Shown piece by piece: positions 24,763 through 33,863 of a DNA stretch of 57,109 nt. Source of the stretch: a virus; the IMG/VR virus record IMGVR_UViG_3300030419_005317, positions 25,318-82,426 of that record; one strand, written 5' to 3'. Positions within the stretch are counted from its first letter, which is position 1, and the number at the start of each line of letters is the position of its first letter. A model generated the notes under the pieces. It did not search any database. It was not told the origin of the DNA and was given only the letters and a program-made list of their open reading frames with translations. The translations under genes were made by a program, and so were the position numbers.

Positions 24763-25365
24763 TTATTCGCCGCTAACGGCGAAGAAAGTTTGTGAACCTG
24801 CAGCTGCACCGGTGGAAACAGAACCTTCGGTCTTCTTAGTTTCCAACTTGGCCCAGTCGTATCTAACCTCCATCTCAAGTATCGTTAAATCGTCATTACC
24901 ATATTCGAGGTCGCCATATTTAACGCTCTTAATCCAAGAGTTCCACAAGGTCCATGTTTCAATGGGCACACCCAGGCCGTCAATTTGAGAAATTACAACA
25001 TTTCCCAATGCGCCGGCTGCGCCGCCTTTTGAAATCGTTTGCAAGGAGTTTGTATCTGCCGGGGGTGCATAGCCAGATTCTTGGACTAGTGCGCTCAGCG
25101 TAGCGGCCATATCTGGATCAACCGGATCAACGAGGGAGATAGTTATCGTTTCCCACTTCACAGAACCGGGATAGTAAAAGGTATGGTTTAAGTAATTGTG
25201 CTCGGCTTCCTCGATTGTATAAGCCGGCTTTGTTACGGTTTTTGCATACCATAGGATGGAGCCTCCCGTCTTACTATTGACGCTTGAGAACTCAACTGTA
25301 AATCTAAAATTTCTTTTTGGATCTTTGATGGTTGTATCACCAAAATTTTCTGACCAGAATGCCAT
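24763..25365 (-). CDS. Tail tube protein (gp19-like)
   Basis: The 200-residue building block of the inner tail tube. It begins AFWSENFGDTTIKDPKRNFRFTVEF and contains YAKTVTKPAYTIEEAEHNYLNHTFYYPGSVKWETITISLVDP, the typical tube signature with the KP...ExxxxxLNHxxxYPGxxxWxxITxTLVDP pattern, and a C-terminal strand LTILEMEVRYDWAKLE. Length is normal for T4 gp19-type proteins (about 163-200). AAAGGAG precedes the ATG, and a hairpin plus a candidate late motif fill the gap after the sheath gene, which would allow separate high expression. Confidence 0.95.
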   Translation of the reverse strand: MAFWSENFGDTTIKDPKRNFRFTVEFSSVNSKTGGSILWYAKTVTKPAYTIEEAEHNYLNHTFYYPGSVKWETITISLVDPVDPDMAATLSALVQESGYAPPADTNSLQTISKGGAAGALGNVVISQIDGLGVPIETWTLWNSWIKSVKYGDLEYGNDDLTILEMEVRYDWAKLETKKTEGSVSTGAAAGSQTFFAVSGE

Positions 25366-25392
25366 TTATTTAAAACTCCTTTTGTTCTAATT

Positions 25393-25405
25393 TAATTAGT
25401 GCCAA
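25393..25405 (-). promoter_or_regulatory. Candidate late promoter motif TTGGCACTAATTA
   Basis: Same motif as at 23603 with one change (C for T), continuing AAATTA as at 36443. It lies 27 bases before the tail tube ATG. Inferred from recurrence in structural-gene gaps. Confidence 0.4.
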
Positions 25406-25426
25406 GGGAATAAATTTACCCCCTTG
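25403..25426 (-). other. Hairpin in the sheath-tube gap
   Basis: CAAGGG and CCCUUG pair perfectly on the minus-strand RNA, and the inner 12 bases can extend the stem with G-U and A-U pairs. No U run follows, so it is not a standard terminator. It could be a processing or pausing site that sets the sheath-to-tube ratio. Confidence 0.4.
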
Positions 25427-25435
25427 ACTTACTTA

Positions 25436-28372
25436 TTAGTCATCGAATGATGCACCAGTCGAAGCAATAACGAAGTCAATTGCGATGAATTCGATTGCCC
25501 GAGTAGGCTTAATCATAATTTTTGCGTACAGAATGTTCTGATCAATCAAATCTGGGGTAGTCGTCGTATCGTCTAGGATAAGTCGATACTCGGAGATTCC
25601 GAATCGGGCCTTGGTGTTGGCCAAGAAGGGCTCAACCAGTGCCTTGAAGCGGTTCCACGTAGCTTCCACGTTTTGATCAAACAGGATTCTGTTTGCGAAT
25701 CTAGAAATCTGCTTCTTGAGATAGATAACGAGCCTGCGGACGTTAATTCTATCTAAAGCGGATTGTCTTTCTTGTAATGTCTTTTGACCGAAGACCACAA
25801 TACCATTAGATGGGAATGAGGCAATCGGGTTAATGTTTGCTTCATAGAGCGAATCACGATCCTTCGAAGTCAACCTCTCGGAGACTCCCAAGACTCTAAT
25901 TCCGCCGGCGCCTTGACTTAAGCCGCCTCTATTGAAACCTGCCGGTGCAAACCACAATTCGGATGCAGCCTGTGAGCTAGCAAAGACGCCCAACATCGCG
26001 ACGGATGGTGGAGACCAAAGCACTCTACCGGTTCTCTCGTCCCTGATTTGCAGCCATGGATAGAATGTGCAACCATAGCTACTATCAACCTGACGGTCTC
26101 TGAGGGAAGTGACTGCGGAAGCCACAGTGCCTCTGCGGTTTGCAGCACTCTCTGTGCCTTCTGTTTCCGCGGTGTAGACATTCTCAATGTCGACAACCGC
26201 TAAGGCATCTGCTCTATCTTCGCAAGTTCTAATAAGGTGCGTAGTAAGTTCAGATTTTGTCAGTCCCGGAATAGTGGCCAAGTTGTACTCAACAAATTCC
26301 GGATCGGCCACAGTATCAATTGCTCTCTTAATGCTGTTGTAAGCATAGTTGTTGAATTGAGTGGAATCCGTACCCATGCCAGAATTTCTGAATGGTTCTC
26401 TCTCGGTGATATCCAACCCATCAAAGCCGCCATAGAATGGCGCAGTGAATTGGCGGAATCCTCTCTTAAGCGGACCTTCGTACGTACCGCTTACTGCGGT
26501 CAGGGAATTTCCTGCAACTCGGGATCCTGAGACCCAGCAACCATCGTTGACTCCAGAGCCAGAAATATCATCCATTGTAAAGTAGTATGAATATTCTATT
26601 TGGTTACTAGTTTCGCTCATGCCGGCGGGTACAATGTTTGGACCATGGAAATCCGGTACACTAGCATCATACACGGTGCTGTCGGGGGTTCTAGTTGTTT
26701 GAATTCCGAAGTACGCACTGCGAGGATCCAAGCCGCCGTCTGAACCACTCTTTCTTAATGGTACATAACCATATGATATCGAAGCGGACCATGCGACTGG
26801 GCCGCATGCGATGAGGCCCGGGTTGCCGGGGGCGCCCTGTGTTTGGTTTGGTCCGGTTTTAGCGGTAGAATTCAGATGTAGCGCGTTCGCGATACTACTA
26901 GTACCTGCAACCATCGGATCTGATGTATCGGCCGTCAGGACCTGATCTTGGCCACTGTTGACGAGAGGCATCGTTCCGGACAAAACTGCCCAATCTTTGT
27001 ATTTCGGAGGGCCGAAATATCCGAATGGGATTATCGCCGGATCGGTGGATCCATTGTCGGTATCGGCGTCCATGTCCACTCTAATAAATTTAGACATGTT
27101 TGGATAATCACCGTATAATCTCAGTCTTCTTTCTTGGGAGTCCCAAGTTGTATACTGGTTACCGATTTTGCGCGCAATGTAGTTTGGCGACGTCGGATCA
27201 AGATTACAGTTATCAAATCTCTCAATAACTTGTATTGCATTGTCCGTATCGGCAATGTGGCGCAACACGACCGAGAATGAGCCGTACTGAGAGTTTTTCG
27301 TGGTCGACTTCTTGATTCTTTCGATCGATACTTTTAACTTCTTGTGGTGCCATTCGCCATGTTCGCGACTGAGCAGCCGGAAAAGCTTCTGTGCGCCGGC
27401 GGCATCAAATGAGCCAGTGTTTGTAGTCAAATCCTGACCAATGAACCATCCGGTTTTTGCATTTGCATAATCTCTCTTTTGGCTCATTGGGCCAAGCGGG
27501 GTCGACGCAGTGGTTTGGATGGCGAGAATACAACCATATGAACTACCGGTGATTCCCAATTCGCGGACTCTTCTATCAAACGTCTCACCAAGCCAGTAGA
27601 CCTTTTGATTGTCAGTGTTGGTGATCGTGGTGTTGGTTAATTGCGGGTTAGTGTTAAACCGCTTGCGAATATATTTCTCGCTGTTGTCGTTAAAGTTGAA
27701 CAGCGTAACCTCTGTTGGGTCGGTCTGCTCAGTAACACTCTTGATTACTGTTCTAAAAGATTGATATGAACCGCCATCATCGACGCTTTTAACCAAACAG
27801 GCAGCCCCTGTGACTGCGACGGAATCGGAGCCTCTCCATGTGCCTGATAGTTCGACACTGTATCCTTTTGTCATATACCATACTGCAGCTAACGTACCCG
27901 TAACTGCGGACACCTTTCCTTGAACTCCGACACCGTGAATCGATTCAGATGGGAAGATAAACAAACCATACGCACCACCGTTATCGGTAGTGGTGTTATA
28001 AGTTGAATCGGTGCTCCAGCCGGCCTTTCCGGCGGTGGTCGCATCCGTGTGTTGTACACCCAGCAATCTAACGAACGTGCAGGGCCCAACAGCAGATCTC
28101 AAATATGCCTGCGCAGCAAAGGGGCCGTAAGTGGGGCCAACATAGTTGCCCTCGCGCGCGACGTCGTCGCCCTTACCTCCCGGAATGGGGTAACCGAAAT
28201 TATCGATAAATTCCGAAAAAGAATTGACCCTTACTGGTCTTAGGGCCGGTCCTCTCTCTGAGCGGCCTATGATTAGGGGCCCAAGTGGACCTTCCTCGCG
28301 GGGGATAAATGAGTTATCGATCTCATTAATAAATACGCCCGGAGAGACAAATTTAAACTTTTTAACTGACAT
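25436..28372 (-). CDS. Tail sheath protein
   Basis: The contractile sheath subunit, 978 residues, larger than T4 gp18 (659). The N-terminus VSPGVFINEIDNSFIPREEGPLGPLIIGRSERGP is the standard sheath opening with the VYVxExD pattern that donates a strand to neighbours. The C-terminal domain is also typical: WFAPAGFNRGGLSQGAGGI, ERLTSKDRDSLYEANINPIASFPSNGIVVFGQKTLQ, INVRRLVIYLKKQISRFANRILFDQN and IDQNILYAKIMIKPTRAIEFIAIDF. The extra 300 or so residues in the middle are beta-rich, Thr/Ser/Gly-rich inserts that would form surface domains. GAGGAAGGAAC precedes the ATG. Confidence 0.96.
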   Translation of the reverse strand: MSVKKFKFVSPGVFINEIDNSFIPREEGPLGPLIIGRSERGPALRPVRVNSFSEFIDNFGYPIPGGKGDDVAREGNYVGPTYGPFAAQAYLRSAVGPCTFVRLLGVQHTDATTAGKAGWSTDSTYNTTTDNGGAYGLFIFPSESIHGVGVQGKVSAVTGTLAAVWYMTKGYSVELSGTWRGSDSVAVTGAACLVKSVDDGGSYQSFRTVIKSVTEQTDPTEVTLFNFNDNSEKYIRKRFNTNPQLTNTTITNTDNQKVYWLGETFDRRVRELGITGSSYGCILAIQTTASTPLGPMSQKRDYANAKTGWFIGQDLTTNTGSFDAAGAQKLFRLLSREHGEWHHKKLKVSIERIKKSTTKNSQYGSFSVVLRHIADTDNAIQVIERFDNCNLDPTSPNYIARKIGNQYTTWDSQERRLRLYGDYPNMSKFIRVDMDADTDNGSTDPAIIPFGYFGPPKYKDWAVLSGTMPLVNSGQDQVLTADTSDPMVAGTSSIANALHLNSTAKTGPNQTQGAPGNPGLIACGPVAWSASISYGYVPLRKSGSDGGLDPRSAYFGIQTTRTPDSTVYDASVPDFHGPNIVPAGMSETSNQIEYSYYFTMDDISGSGVNDGCWVSGSRVAGNSLTAVSGTYEGPLKRGFRQFTAPFYGGFDGLDITEREPFRNSGMGTDSTQFNNYAYNSIKRAIDTVADPEFVEYNLATIPGLTKSELTTHLIRTCEDRADALAVVDIENVYTAETEGTESAANRRGTVASAVTSLRDRQVDSSYGCTFYPWLQIRDERTGRVLWSPPSVAMLGVFASSQAASELWFAPAGFNRGGLSQGAGGIRVLGVSERLTSKDRDSLYEANINPIASFPSNGIVVFGQKTLQERQSALDRINVRRLVIYLKKQISRFANRILFDQNVEATWNRFKALVEPFLANTKARFGISEYRLILDDTTTTPDLIDQNILYAKIMIKPTRAIEFIAIDFVIASTGASFDD

Positions 28373-28476
28373 GCTTTAGTTCCTTCCTCTTACTAAATGC
28401 GTTTATTGTTACTATCGTACATGTGACGTCGCATCATCTTTAAATAGTATTTCGAAATTGGAAAAGCATAATGTTA

Positions 28477-29418
28477 TTATTTCTTGGTAAAAATCCCATA
28501 ATCGGTAGGAAAATCCTTCTTTGGGTCCTCTACAGTGTCAATATCACCAGCTATAACCCGTTCTCTGGGTATTCTATACTCTACAATGTTCTCATCAATT
28601 CGAACTATGGGTCGGTCTTTGTCCGCACCGTCGCCTATTAGATACCCCAAAACCCTTATAGAAACCTCAGTTGTGAACTTCCTTTCGTCTTCTCCCATGT
28701 TTGAAACATTGTTAGTTTGACTAAACGTGCTATCGATAAATGCCTCGTATCTATGGCCGTCGCGATCTAATATAAATGCGTTTATTTGGCCCGGGCGAGT
28801 CACAAAAGGGGTTACCAACTCGTTCATTTGGCTTTGATATTCTGTCTGAATAGTGATCTTGTATTCCAAATTAACATAAACCGGGATTGGAATAGAAACA
28901 ATCTGGATCACCACTTTCGAATTAGGCTGGGGCGTTGGAAAGTATTGCTGGATGCTTCCAGATGTGTTGTTGCTCCAGCGGCCGGCGTCGGAAGAGGCAA
29001 AATTCCTTGTTTTATCTTGCTTGATTCTTCTGGCCAAAACAAATCGACCGGAGCGACCATTTCGATCGCGAGAAAACAAGTGCGCTTGAAAGGCACCTTT
29101 GCGTTCGGGATCTTTTGTTAGTCCGGTTCGCTCAACTGTGATCATTGGTAGCTTTAAATTGCCTCGATCGTCGCGCAGCTCCTTTTCGTTCTTTATCTGG
29201 AACGCGCGTTCGGGGCTAACCCAAACAATTGGAGTTTGAACCATTCCCTTGTTAGTTAAAACTGTAGGTTTCACGTCCGCCTTGAGCCAGCTGAAAAGCG
29301 CGGTGTCTATGTTTTCAATTGTTGAGGCCTGCATGCCAATTTCCGACAGTGTGACCGTCCCGGGCACGAAAGGGAGGTCCGCATAATCAAATTTTAGCTT
29401 CTGTTTCTTATCAGCCAT
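28477..29418 (-). CDS. Tail completion / tail-terminator-like structural protein
   Basis: A 313-residue protein between the neck candidates and the sheath gene, where T4-like phages encode tail completion proteins (gp3/gp15 type). The region PVYVNLEYKITIQTEYQSQMNELVTPFVTRPGQINAFILDRDGHRYEAFIDSTF, followed by FTTEVSIRVLGYLIGDG, has the strand-helix-strand order seen in tail terminator and sheath-cap proteins of marine T4-like phages. A long charged central part holds GNLKLPMITVERTGL. The gene overlaps the upstream one by eight bases. I cannot decide between gp3-like and gp15-like. Confidence 0.6.
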   Translation of the reverse strand: MADKKQKLKFDYADLPFVPGTVTLSEIGMQASTIENIDTALFSWLKADVKPTVLTNKGMVQTPIVWVSPERAFQIKNEKELRDDRGNLKLPMITVERTGLTKDPERKGAFQAHLFSRDRNGRSGRFVLARRIKQDKTRNFASSDAGRWSNNTSGSIQQYFPTPQPNSKVVIQIVSIPIPVYVNLEYKITIQTEYQSQMNELVTPFVTRPGQINAFILDRDGHRYEAFIDSTFSQTNNVSNMGEDERKFTTEVSIRVLGYLIGDGADKDRPIVRIDENIVEYRIPRERVIAGDIDTVEDPKKDFPTDYGIFTKK

Positions 29419-29896
29419 CGAACAAGCCCTCGCGCGCTCTTACGCAAATTGCAGAAATCTCAAATCTATTCTCAATTTGGCCAAAAAGCTTTTTTGGCTC
29501 TTTAAGTGTCACCAATTCGTAAAAAGTATCGCCGTATAGGACAAAATCGCCTTCTCTGATGTAAAGATTTTGGTCTTCTTCTAATCTTCTTTTATGGAAG
29601 TGTACTGTTATCCTCGTTTCCTTGTCTAGTCCAATATTGTCAGAATATTTCGTACCATATTCATTCAACTCCACCAACGCATACACTCTAACTGGCGGCA
29701 AAAACGTTTTTTCGATTGCTTCGCCATATAATTCATTAAAGTTGGTGTGCTCAATATCGATGGGATAATATAAAACCTGCTGACCGATGACTTTTTCAAT
29801 TAGCTCATCGTTCACCTGTTTTACTAAATCACGCTCCTTTTTGCCGGTGAATAACGGCGGTGGTGGGGCGTCTGGCTGTTTCCATTTATTTGACAT
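29411..29896 (-). CDS. Neck / head-closure-like protein
   Basis: A 161-residue protein starting with a proline-rich segment (QPDAPPPPLFTGKKERDLVKQVNDELIEKVIGQQVLYYPID), then HTNFNELYGEAIEKTFLPPVRVYALVELNE, beta strands, and LYIREGDFVLYGDTFYELVTLKEPKKLFGQ. The QQVLYYPI...LYGEA..K.F..PVR motif is one I associate with neck proteins near gp13/gp14 positions in myophages. It could be the head-closure protein that bridges the connector and tail. It overlaps the tail completion candidate and follows the connector candidate by seven bases. Confidence 0.6.
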   Translation of the reverse strand: MSNKWKQPDAPPPPLFTGKKERDLVKQVNDELIEKVIGQQVLYYPIDIEHTNFNELYGEAIEKTFLPPVRVYALVELNEYGTKYSDNIGLDKETRITVHFHKRRLEEDQNLYIREGDFVLYGDTFYELVTLKEPKKLFGQIENRFEISAICVRAREGLFDG

Positions 29897-29903
29897 TTAA
29901 ATA

Positions 29904-31172
29904 TTATCCTACAAATATTGGCAGTGGTGCATTTTTAAGCACCGAGGCTGCAGCATCGGAGGCCTCGCCTTGGGTCTTGGTCAGTTCCGTATAGGTCATC
30001 TGATCCAAAATTTCCATGAGCTTATCTCTTAGCTGTTGCTGTTCTTCTTTCGCTTGAGATAGCAACTCGGCATGATTTAACGTTATACTTTCACCAGGGA
30101 TTGGAATGCTGTTAAACTTGCCTCTAATTTGGCCAAGCATTTCCTTGCACAGCGCAAGGGCATATTTTCTAATCCACTGTTTTCCGATTGAATTAATATT
30201 TGCATAAGGTATATTATCAAACGGCAGGGTGTTCATATTATTGACACCGCTGACTCCTGTATGGCGGGATCCGTCATCGTCCCACGCATCGGTCTGAATC
30301 ATAAACTTAACCCATACACGGCTAGGTTTGGCGAAATTGTCTGGTATTGGGTGTATCCGCAACCGATTATTTATCAATTCATAGGAATAGTGAGAATTTC
30401 GTGTATATATCGAATCCTCGTACATTATTGCTTGCATTTTGTTATGCCATGTCGGTATTATTTCAAATGTGGAATCATCAGCGAATTGGCCATAGGTGGA
30501 ATAGTTTCCAACAACGCCAATGCCCCCGTAATATCCATAAAATCGCCACATAGCTCTTGCAGTCTTATAATAAACTCGGGTGACTAAAACTTTTTTATCT
30601 CCAACTTTGCCAGAGAAATCGACCGGATTATCGCCATCATCTTGGCCGGTCGCAGACGCGCTTTGTATTATACTGGTTAAATCATAGTCCTGAATACTCG
30701 AAATGGGCTCAAAGGAAGCGGAGTATTCGGTCAAGTGGCCTCCAACGTTGGCCTCGGTTGCAAACCCTTCAGCCATTCTTCTAGCATACCCTAATTCAAA
30801 TTTGGGATATTTTAAACTTGCACTTATTGGGCCGCTTATTAGCTTTCCTTGATGATCAAACGTTCCTGTTGTATCTCCAAGGGCATTTGCTAATGTATTT
30901 TTAGATTGGTGTAAATTGACGATATATGAATATTCTAGTACCGCCTCTTCATAAGCTGAATAGACATTGGCCGTCGTAATTTCGATATCGACCACGTCGC
31001 CGCCTAATTTCTTATATGTGTACGCAACTTGTGCCACAGCACCAGTGATGAATTCTGCAGAACCGGTATATACCCCAAAAGGTACGGATGCAGCTACTTG
31101 ACTAGCACTGCCGGTGGAAGTTAGTACATTTGTGTTGGATTGTGATTTTGGACTTAAAGTTGGTGTTGCCAT
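29904..31172 (-). CDS. Head-tail connector / neck protein
   Basis: A 422-residue protein, probably an adaptor under the portal. After a disordered Ser/Thr-rich start it contains IEITTANVYSAYEEAVLEYSYIVN, an adaptor-like helix, and near the end INSIGKQWIRKYALALCKEMLGQIRGKFNSIPIPGESITLNHAELLSQAKEEQQQLRDKLME, a helix-turn-helix block typical of neck adaptor proteins in marine T4-like phages. It is the first gene after the terminator that follows the small beta-rich gene, with CAGGAGG before the ATG. Exact equivalence to T4 gp13 or gp14 cannot be shown from sequence alone. Confidence 0.65.
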   Translation of the reverse strand: MATPTLSPKSQSNTNVLTSTGSASQVAASVPFGVYTGSAEFITGAVAQVAYTYKKLGGDVVDIEITTANVYSAYEEAVLEYSYIVNLHQSKNTLANALGDTTGTFDHQGKLISGPISASLKYPKFELGYARRMAEGFATEANVGGHLTEYSASFEPISSIQDYDLTSIIQSASATGQDDGDNPVDFSGKVGDKKVLVTRVYYKTARAMWRFYGYYGGIGVVGNYSTYGQFADDSTFEIIPTWHNKMQAIMYEDSIYTRNSHYSYELINNRLRIHPIPDNFAKPSRVWVKFMIQTDAWDDDGSRHTGVSGVNNMNTLPFDNIPYANINSIGKQWIRKYALALCKEMLGQIRGKFNSIPIPGESITLNHAELLSQAKEEQQQLRDKLMEILDQMTYTELTKTQGEASDAAASVLKNAPLPIFVG

Positions 31173-31290
31173 GCATAGACGCCTCCTGTACTAAGTAGTT
31201 TTAAGATGTTTAAAACTGAAAATCTGAAAAAATTGGCGGCGAAAAAAATTAGGAATTTGCACTTTTTCAGGATCGATTTACTTTTGGCAA

Positions 31291-31322
31291 AGAAAAGGCC
31301 CCACCCCATATGAGGTGAGGCC
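31291..31322 (-). terminator. Rho-independent terminator after the 163-residue gene
   Basis: GGCCUCACCUC (31312-31322) pairs with GGGGUGGGGCC (31297-31307) with two G-U pairs around an AUAU loop, followed by UUUUCUUU on the minus strand. It lies 25 bases after the stop at 31347. Confidence 0.9.
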
Positions 31323-31346
31323 GAAGCATATAACAATTAATTGTTA

Positions 31347-31838
31347 TTAGTCTTCCTTAGTGAGAGTGATTTTATTTTCTGCGGCAGACTTGCCAAAAAT
31401 ATAGAACAATGATCCATTGCAGTGAATATCAACCCAGTCACCCGGTACAGCACCGTTCACAAATGTGATTCTATCCGCATCTGTGTCTGCTGTTAACGTG
31501 TGGTTACCACCGTTAGCTGCAGATTCTTCGACGTACCCTGTGATCTTATCTTCCGCGCTAGCGGTGTTAAGGATGCCAGCGTCACCAGTAGCAGTTAAGA
31601 TAACCTTGATATGCCATCCGGCATCCAATCCAGCAACAGCCGGCAAAGTGATGGTGTTAGCGCTGCTAGCATCCATGAAAATAACCTTACCGGAGTCTGC
31701 TGCAGACAAAGTAGTTGCCGTACCCGTAGGTGACGAGTTAGCTTTTTTGTAATGCAGTGTTGACTTAGAAAAATCTACATCTCTCTCTAAATTCTCAAGC
31801 AAGGCTTCTAACCTTGCCAATCCTAATCTTTTTCCCAT
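31347..31838 (-). CDS. Small beta-rich virion protein, candidate capsid decoration or head fibre
   Basis: A 163-residue protein. After a short helical start (MGKRLGLARLEALLENLERDVDFSKS) the rest is beta-rich: TLSAADSGKVIFMDASSANTITLPA, GWHIKVILTATGDAGI and DRITFVNGAVPGDWVDIHCNGSLFYIFG, a jelly-roll-like pattern common in small surface proteins coded near phage capsid genes. It lies directly after the major capsid gene, with a terminator before and after it and GGAGGG before its ATG, so it probably has its own abundant transcript. That fits a decoration protein made in hundreds of copies. The role is inferred. Confidence 0.6.
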   Translation of the reverse strand: MGKRLGLARLEALLENLERDVDFSKSTLHYKKANSSPTGTATTLSAADSGKVIFMDASSANTITLPAVAGLDAGWHIKVILTATGDAGILNTASAEDKITGYVEESAANGGNHTLTADTDADRITFVNGAVPGDWVDIHCNGSLFYIFGKSAAENKITLTKED

Positions 31839-31950
31839 TTATATTACCCTCCAAAGATATTATTAATGTTTTTCAAAAAGGGCGCACACCAAGCCCATGT
31901 TTCCATGTACTATAACGTTAGCCCTCTCGATAATAAGTAGGTTTTACCAT

Positions 31951-31984
31951 AGAAAAAGCCCACGCCTTTTTAGAGACGTGGGCT
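31951..31984 (-). terminator. Rho-independent terminator after the major capsid gene
   Basis: AGCCCACGUC and GGCGUGGGCU form a ten-pair stem with one G-U pair and an eight-base loop, followed by UUUUCU on the minus strand, 24 bases past the capsid gene stop. This is the strongest terminator in the window. Confidence 0.93.
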
Positions 31985-32007
31985 CTTTTTAGCTACTCTA
32001 GCTTATT

Positions 32008-33840
32008 TTAGCTTTCAGAGCCTGCTTCACCCAGCATACCACGGATGATAACCAGACCATACATATCAGGTCGGACCATCTTCTTGGCGTAACGGGTCAT
32101 AACACCCTTACGCGGCACGAAGTCTTCGGGTCCGAAGATTGTAGGCGTAGTTTGCAGTGGCACATAAGGTGCGTACACATAGCCGCTTTCCAAGAAGCTT
32201 CCACCTCTACGACCGACGAGAACAACGTTCCGCAGGAAGTAGGGATCAACGTAAACGTCCCACTTCTTAGAGAGACTACCGGTCTTAACGGCACCGACAC
32301 TACCAGTATCGCCATCGACAGTCACGTTAGCACGATATCCAGCGGTGAACTCAAGGATTGACGCAACCTCCGGAGAGACAACAATAAAGTTGGCGCCACC
32401 ACGCAGAGTCTTGCGGTGGATTTGTGCTGACACATCATTAATGGTTTCAACCAAAGTCTCATACCATTCGCTCACGGTGCCTGTGAAGTCGGGTGCAGCC
32501 GAAGATGCTCCGATTTCTCTACCAGTATCACGCTCCACGAACAAGCCGGGAGAACGAGCCCAGTGATAGACACTAGCGCGCGCGCCATTGACCAGATCGG
32601 CAAGAATCTCACGATCAATCTCAAGAGCAATTTGCTCAGAGAGGATCTGAGTTAACTCAACCTCTGCATCAAGGTTGTGGTAGGCATTAAGATCTTGTCC
32701 TAATTCCGGGGTCCACTTAGCCTTGAGCTTCTTAGTCACAGCGGTCACTGCGATGGAATCGACTTTGATATCGATCTCGGGGATACCTTCATCATTTTCC
32801 AGTCCCCAAGTACTCGTACCAGCAACTGCACCGACTGCATCAGAAGCACCAGCAGTTGGAGTACCAGTAAAGTCATCAGCCTCTGCGTAAGTCGCTCCCT
32901 TCACCTCGCATGCGGAAGAAGACAAGTCGACGAGACTGTGGCTACCTGTACCTTGGACAACAAAAAGGATGTGGTCCTTTTTGGTACCACCCTTGTGGCT
33001 GCCGCTCCACTGAGTCAGACGACGGACTTGGCGTGCACCAAGACCAAGGTTACCGAGTGAGGTACCGGCTTCGTCGTTCCCGATAGAGCTTGACAGTTGA
33101 ATTGACTGCAATGCATCTTTGTTAAGCTGCGGGAAAGAGCCGACAGGCGCCTTTACGATTGCCAACGTTGTTGAACCAGAAGTGAAATCTGGATCGTATC
33201 GGACAAGCGCATTAAAGTCTGCCCAAACGGAACCAGAGCCGTCTAATGTTGCAAGCTTGTTGCTTGCCTCATTACCGACATACCACACGCCACCCCAAGT
33301 ACCGGAGGCAAGAACCTCAAGTGTCTCAGCAGTGGAGAATGCAGATCCAGTTGGAGAAGAATAGCCAGTGTTTAACCCATAGGGTCCACGACTAGCATTC
33401 TCTCCGGAAAGGTCCACACCCCCGGTGACTCCGAGACCAACAACGCCACCACCATAGATCGAACCGTTGTCCTGCTGACCAAGACGCGGGTTAGTTCCTT
33501 CGGTGAACTGAAAGTCCAAGAAGAAGATCAGACCAGAGGGTAAGCTCATGGGCTGAACAGATACGAGATCGTTGGCGATAAGGCCAGCGAATACTCTACG
33601 AACAATTGGGAATGCAACGGCAGCAAAACCCTCAACATCACCACCAGCCATTGTAGAAGCCTCACGAAGTAGTTCCTTCGCTTGGTTCTCCAACAGACGG
33701 GCCATGGAGTTGCGGCTGCGCTCGTTGTTTAGTCCCTCAAGAAGACCAGTCTTTTCCCACTTGGAGAGAAGTGCGTGACCTTCCTGCTTAAGATCGCGAT
33801 TAACAATACCTTCGGTTAACCGCTCAATTATACCAGACAT
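32008..33840 (-). CDS. Major capsid protein (gp23-like)
   Basis: The main shell protein, 610 residues (T4 gp23 has 521). The N-terminus follows the gp23 pattern: a helical delta region (LLSKWEKTGLLEGL, RNSMARLLENQAKELLREAST) and then FPIVRRVFAGLIANDLVSVQPMSLPSGLIFFLDF. L58-R-E60/A61 matches the (L/I)-x-E cleavage rule of T4-type prohead proteases and lies almost where T4 gp23 is cut (after residue 65). A Gly/Ser/Thr-rich insertion fills about residues 115-330. The C-terminal half has KAKWTPELGQDLNAYHNLDAEVELTQILSEQIALEIDREIL, VVSPEVASIL and KWDVYVDPYFLRNVVLVGRRG. Strong AAGGAGG before ATG and a terminator after the gene fit high expression. Confidence 0.96.
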   Translation of the reverse strand: MSGIIERLTEGIVNRDLKQEGHALLSKWEKTGLLEGLNNERSRNSMARLLENQAKELLREASTMAGGDVEGFAAVAFPIVRRVFAGLIANDLVSVQPMSLPSGLIFFLDFQFTEGTNPRLGQQDNGSIYGGGVVGLGVTGGVDLSGENASRGPYGLNTGYSSPTGSAFSTAETLEVLASGTWGGVWYVGNEASNKLATLDGSGSVWADFNALVRYDPDFTSGSTTLAIVKAPVGSFPQLNKDALQSIQLSSSIGNDEAGTSLGNLGLGARQVRRLTQWSGSHKGGTKKDHILFVVQGTGSHSLVDLSSSACEVKGATYAEADDFTGTPTAGASDAVGAVAGTSTWGLENDEGIPEIDIKVDSIAVTAVTKKLKAKWTPELGQDLNAYHNLDAEVELTQILSEQIALEIDREILADLVNGARASVYHWARSPGLFVERDTGREIGASSAAPDFTGTVSEWYETLVETINDVSAQIHRKTLRGGANFIVVSPEVASILEFTAGYRANVTVDGDTGSVGAVKTGSLSKKWDVYVDPYFLRNVVLVGRRGGSFLESGYVYAPYVPLQTTPTIFGPEDFVPRKGVMTRYAKKMVRPDMYGLVIIRGMLGEAGSES

Positions 33841-33863
33841 AATATTTAAACCTCCTTAAATGT

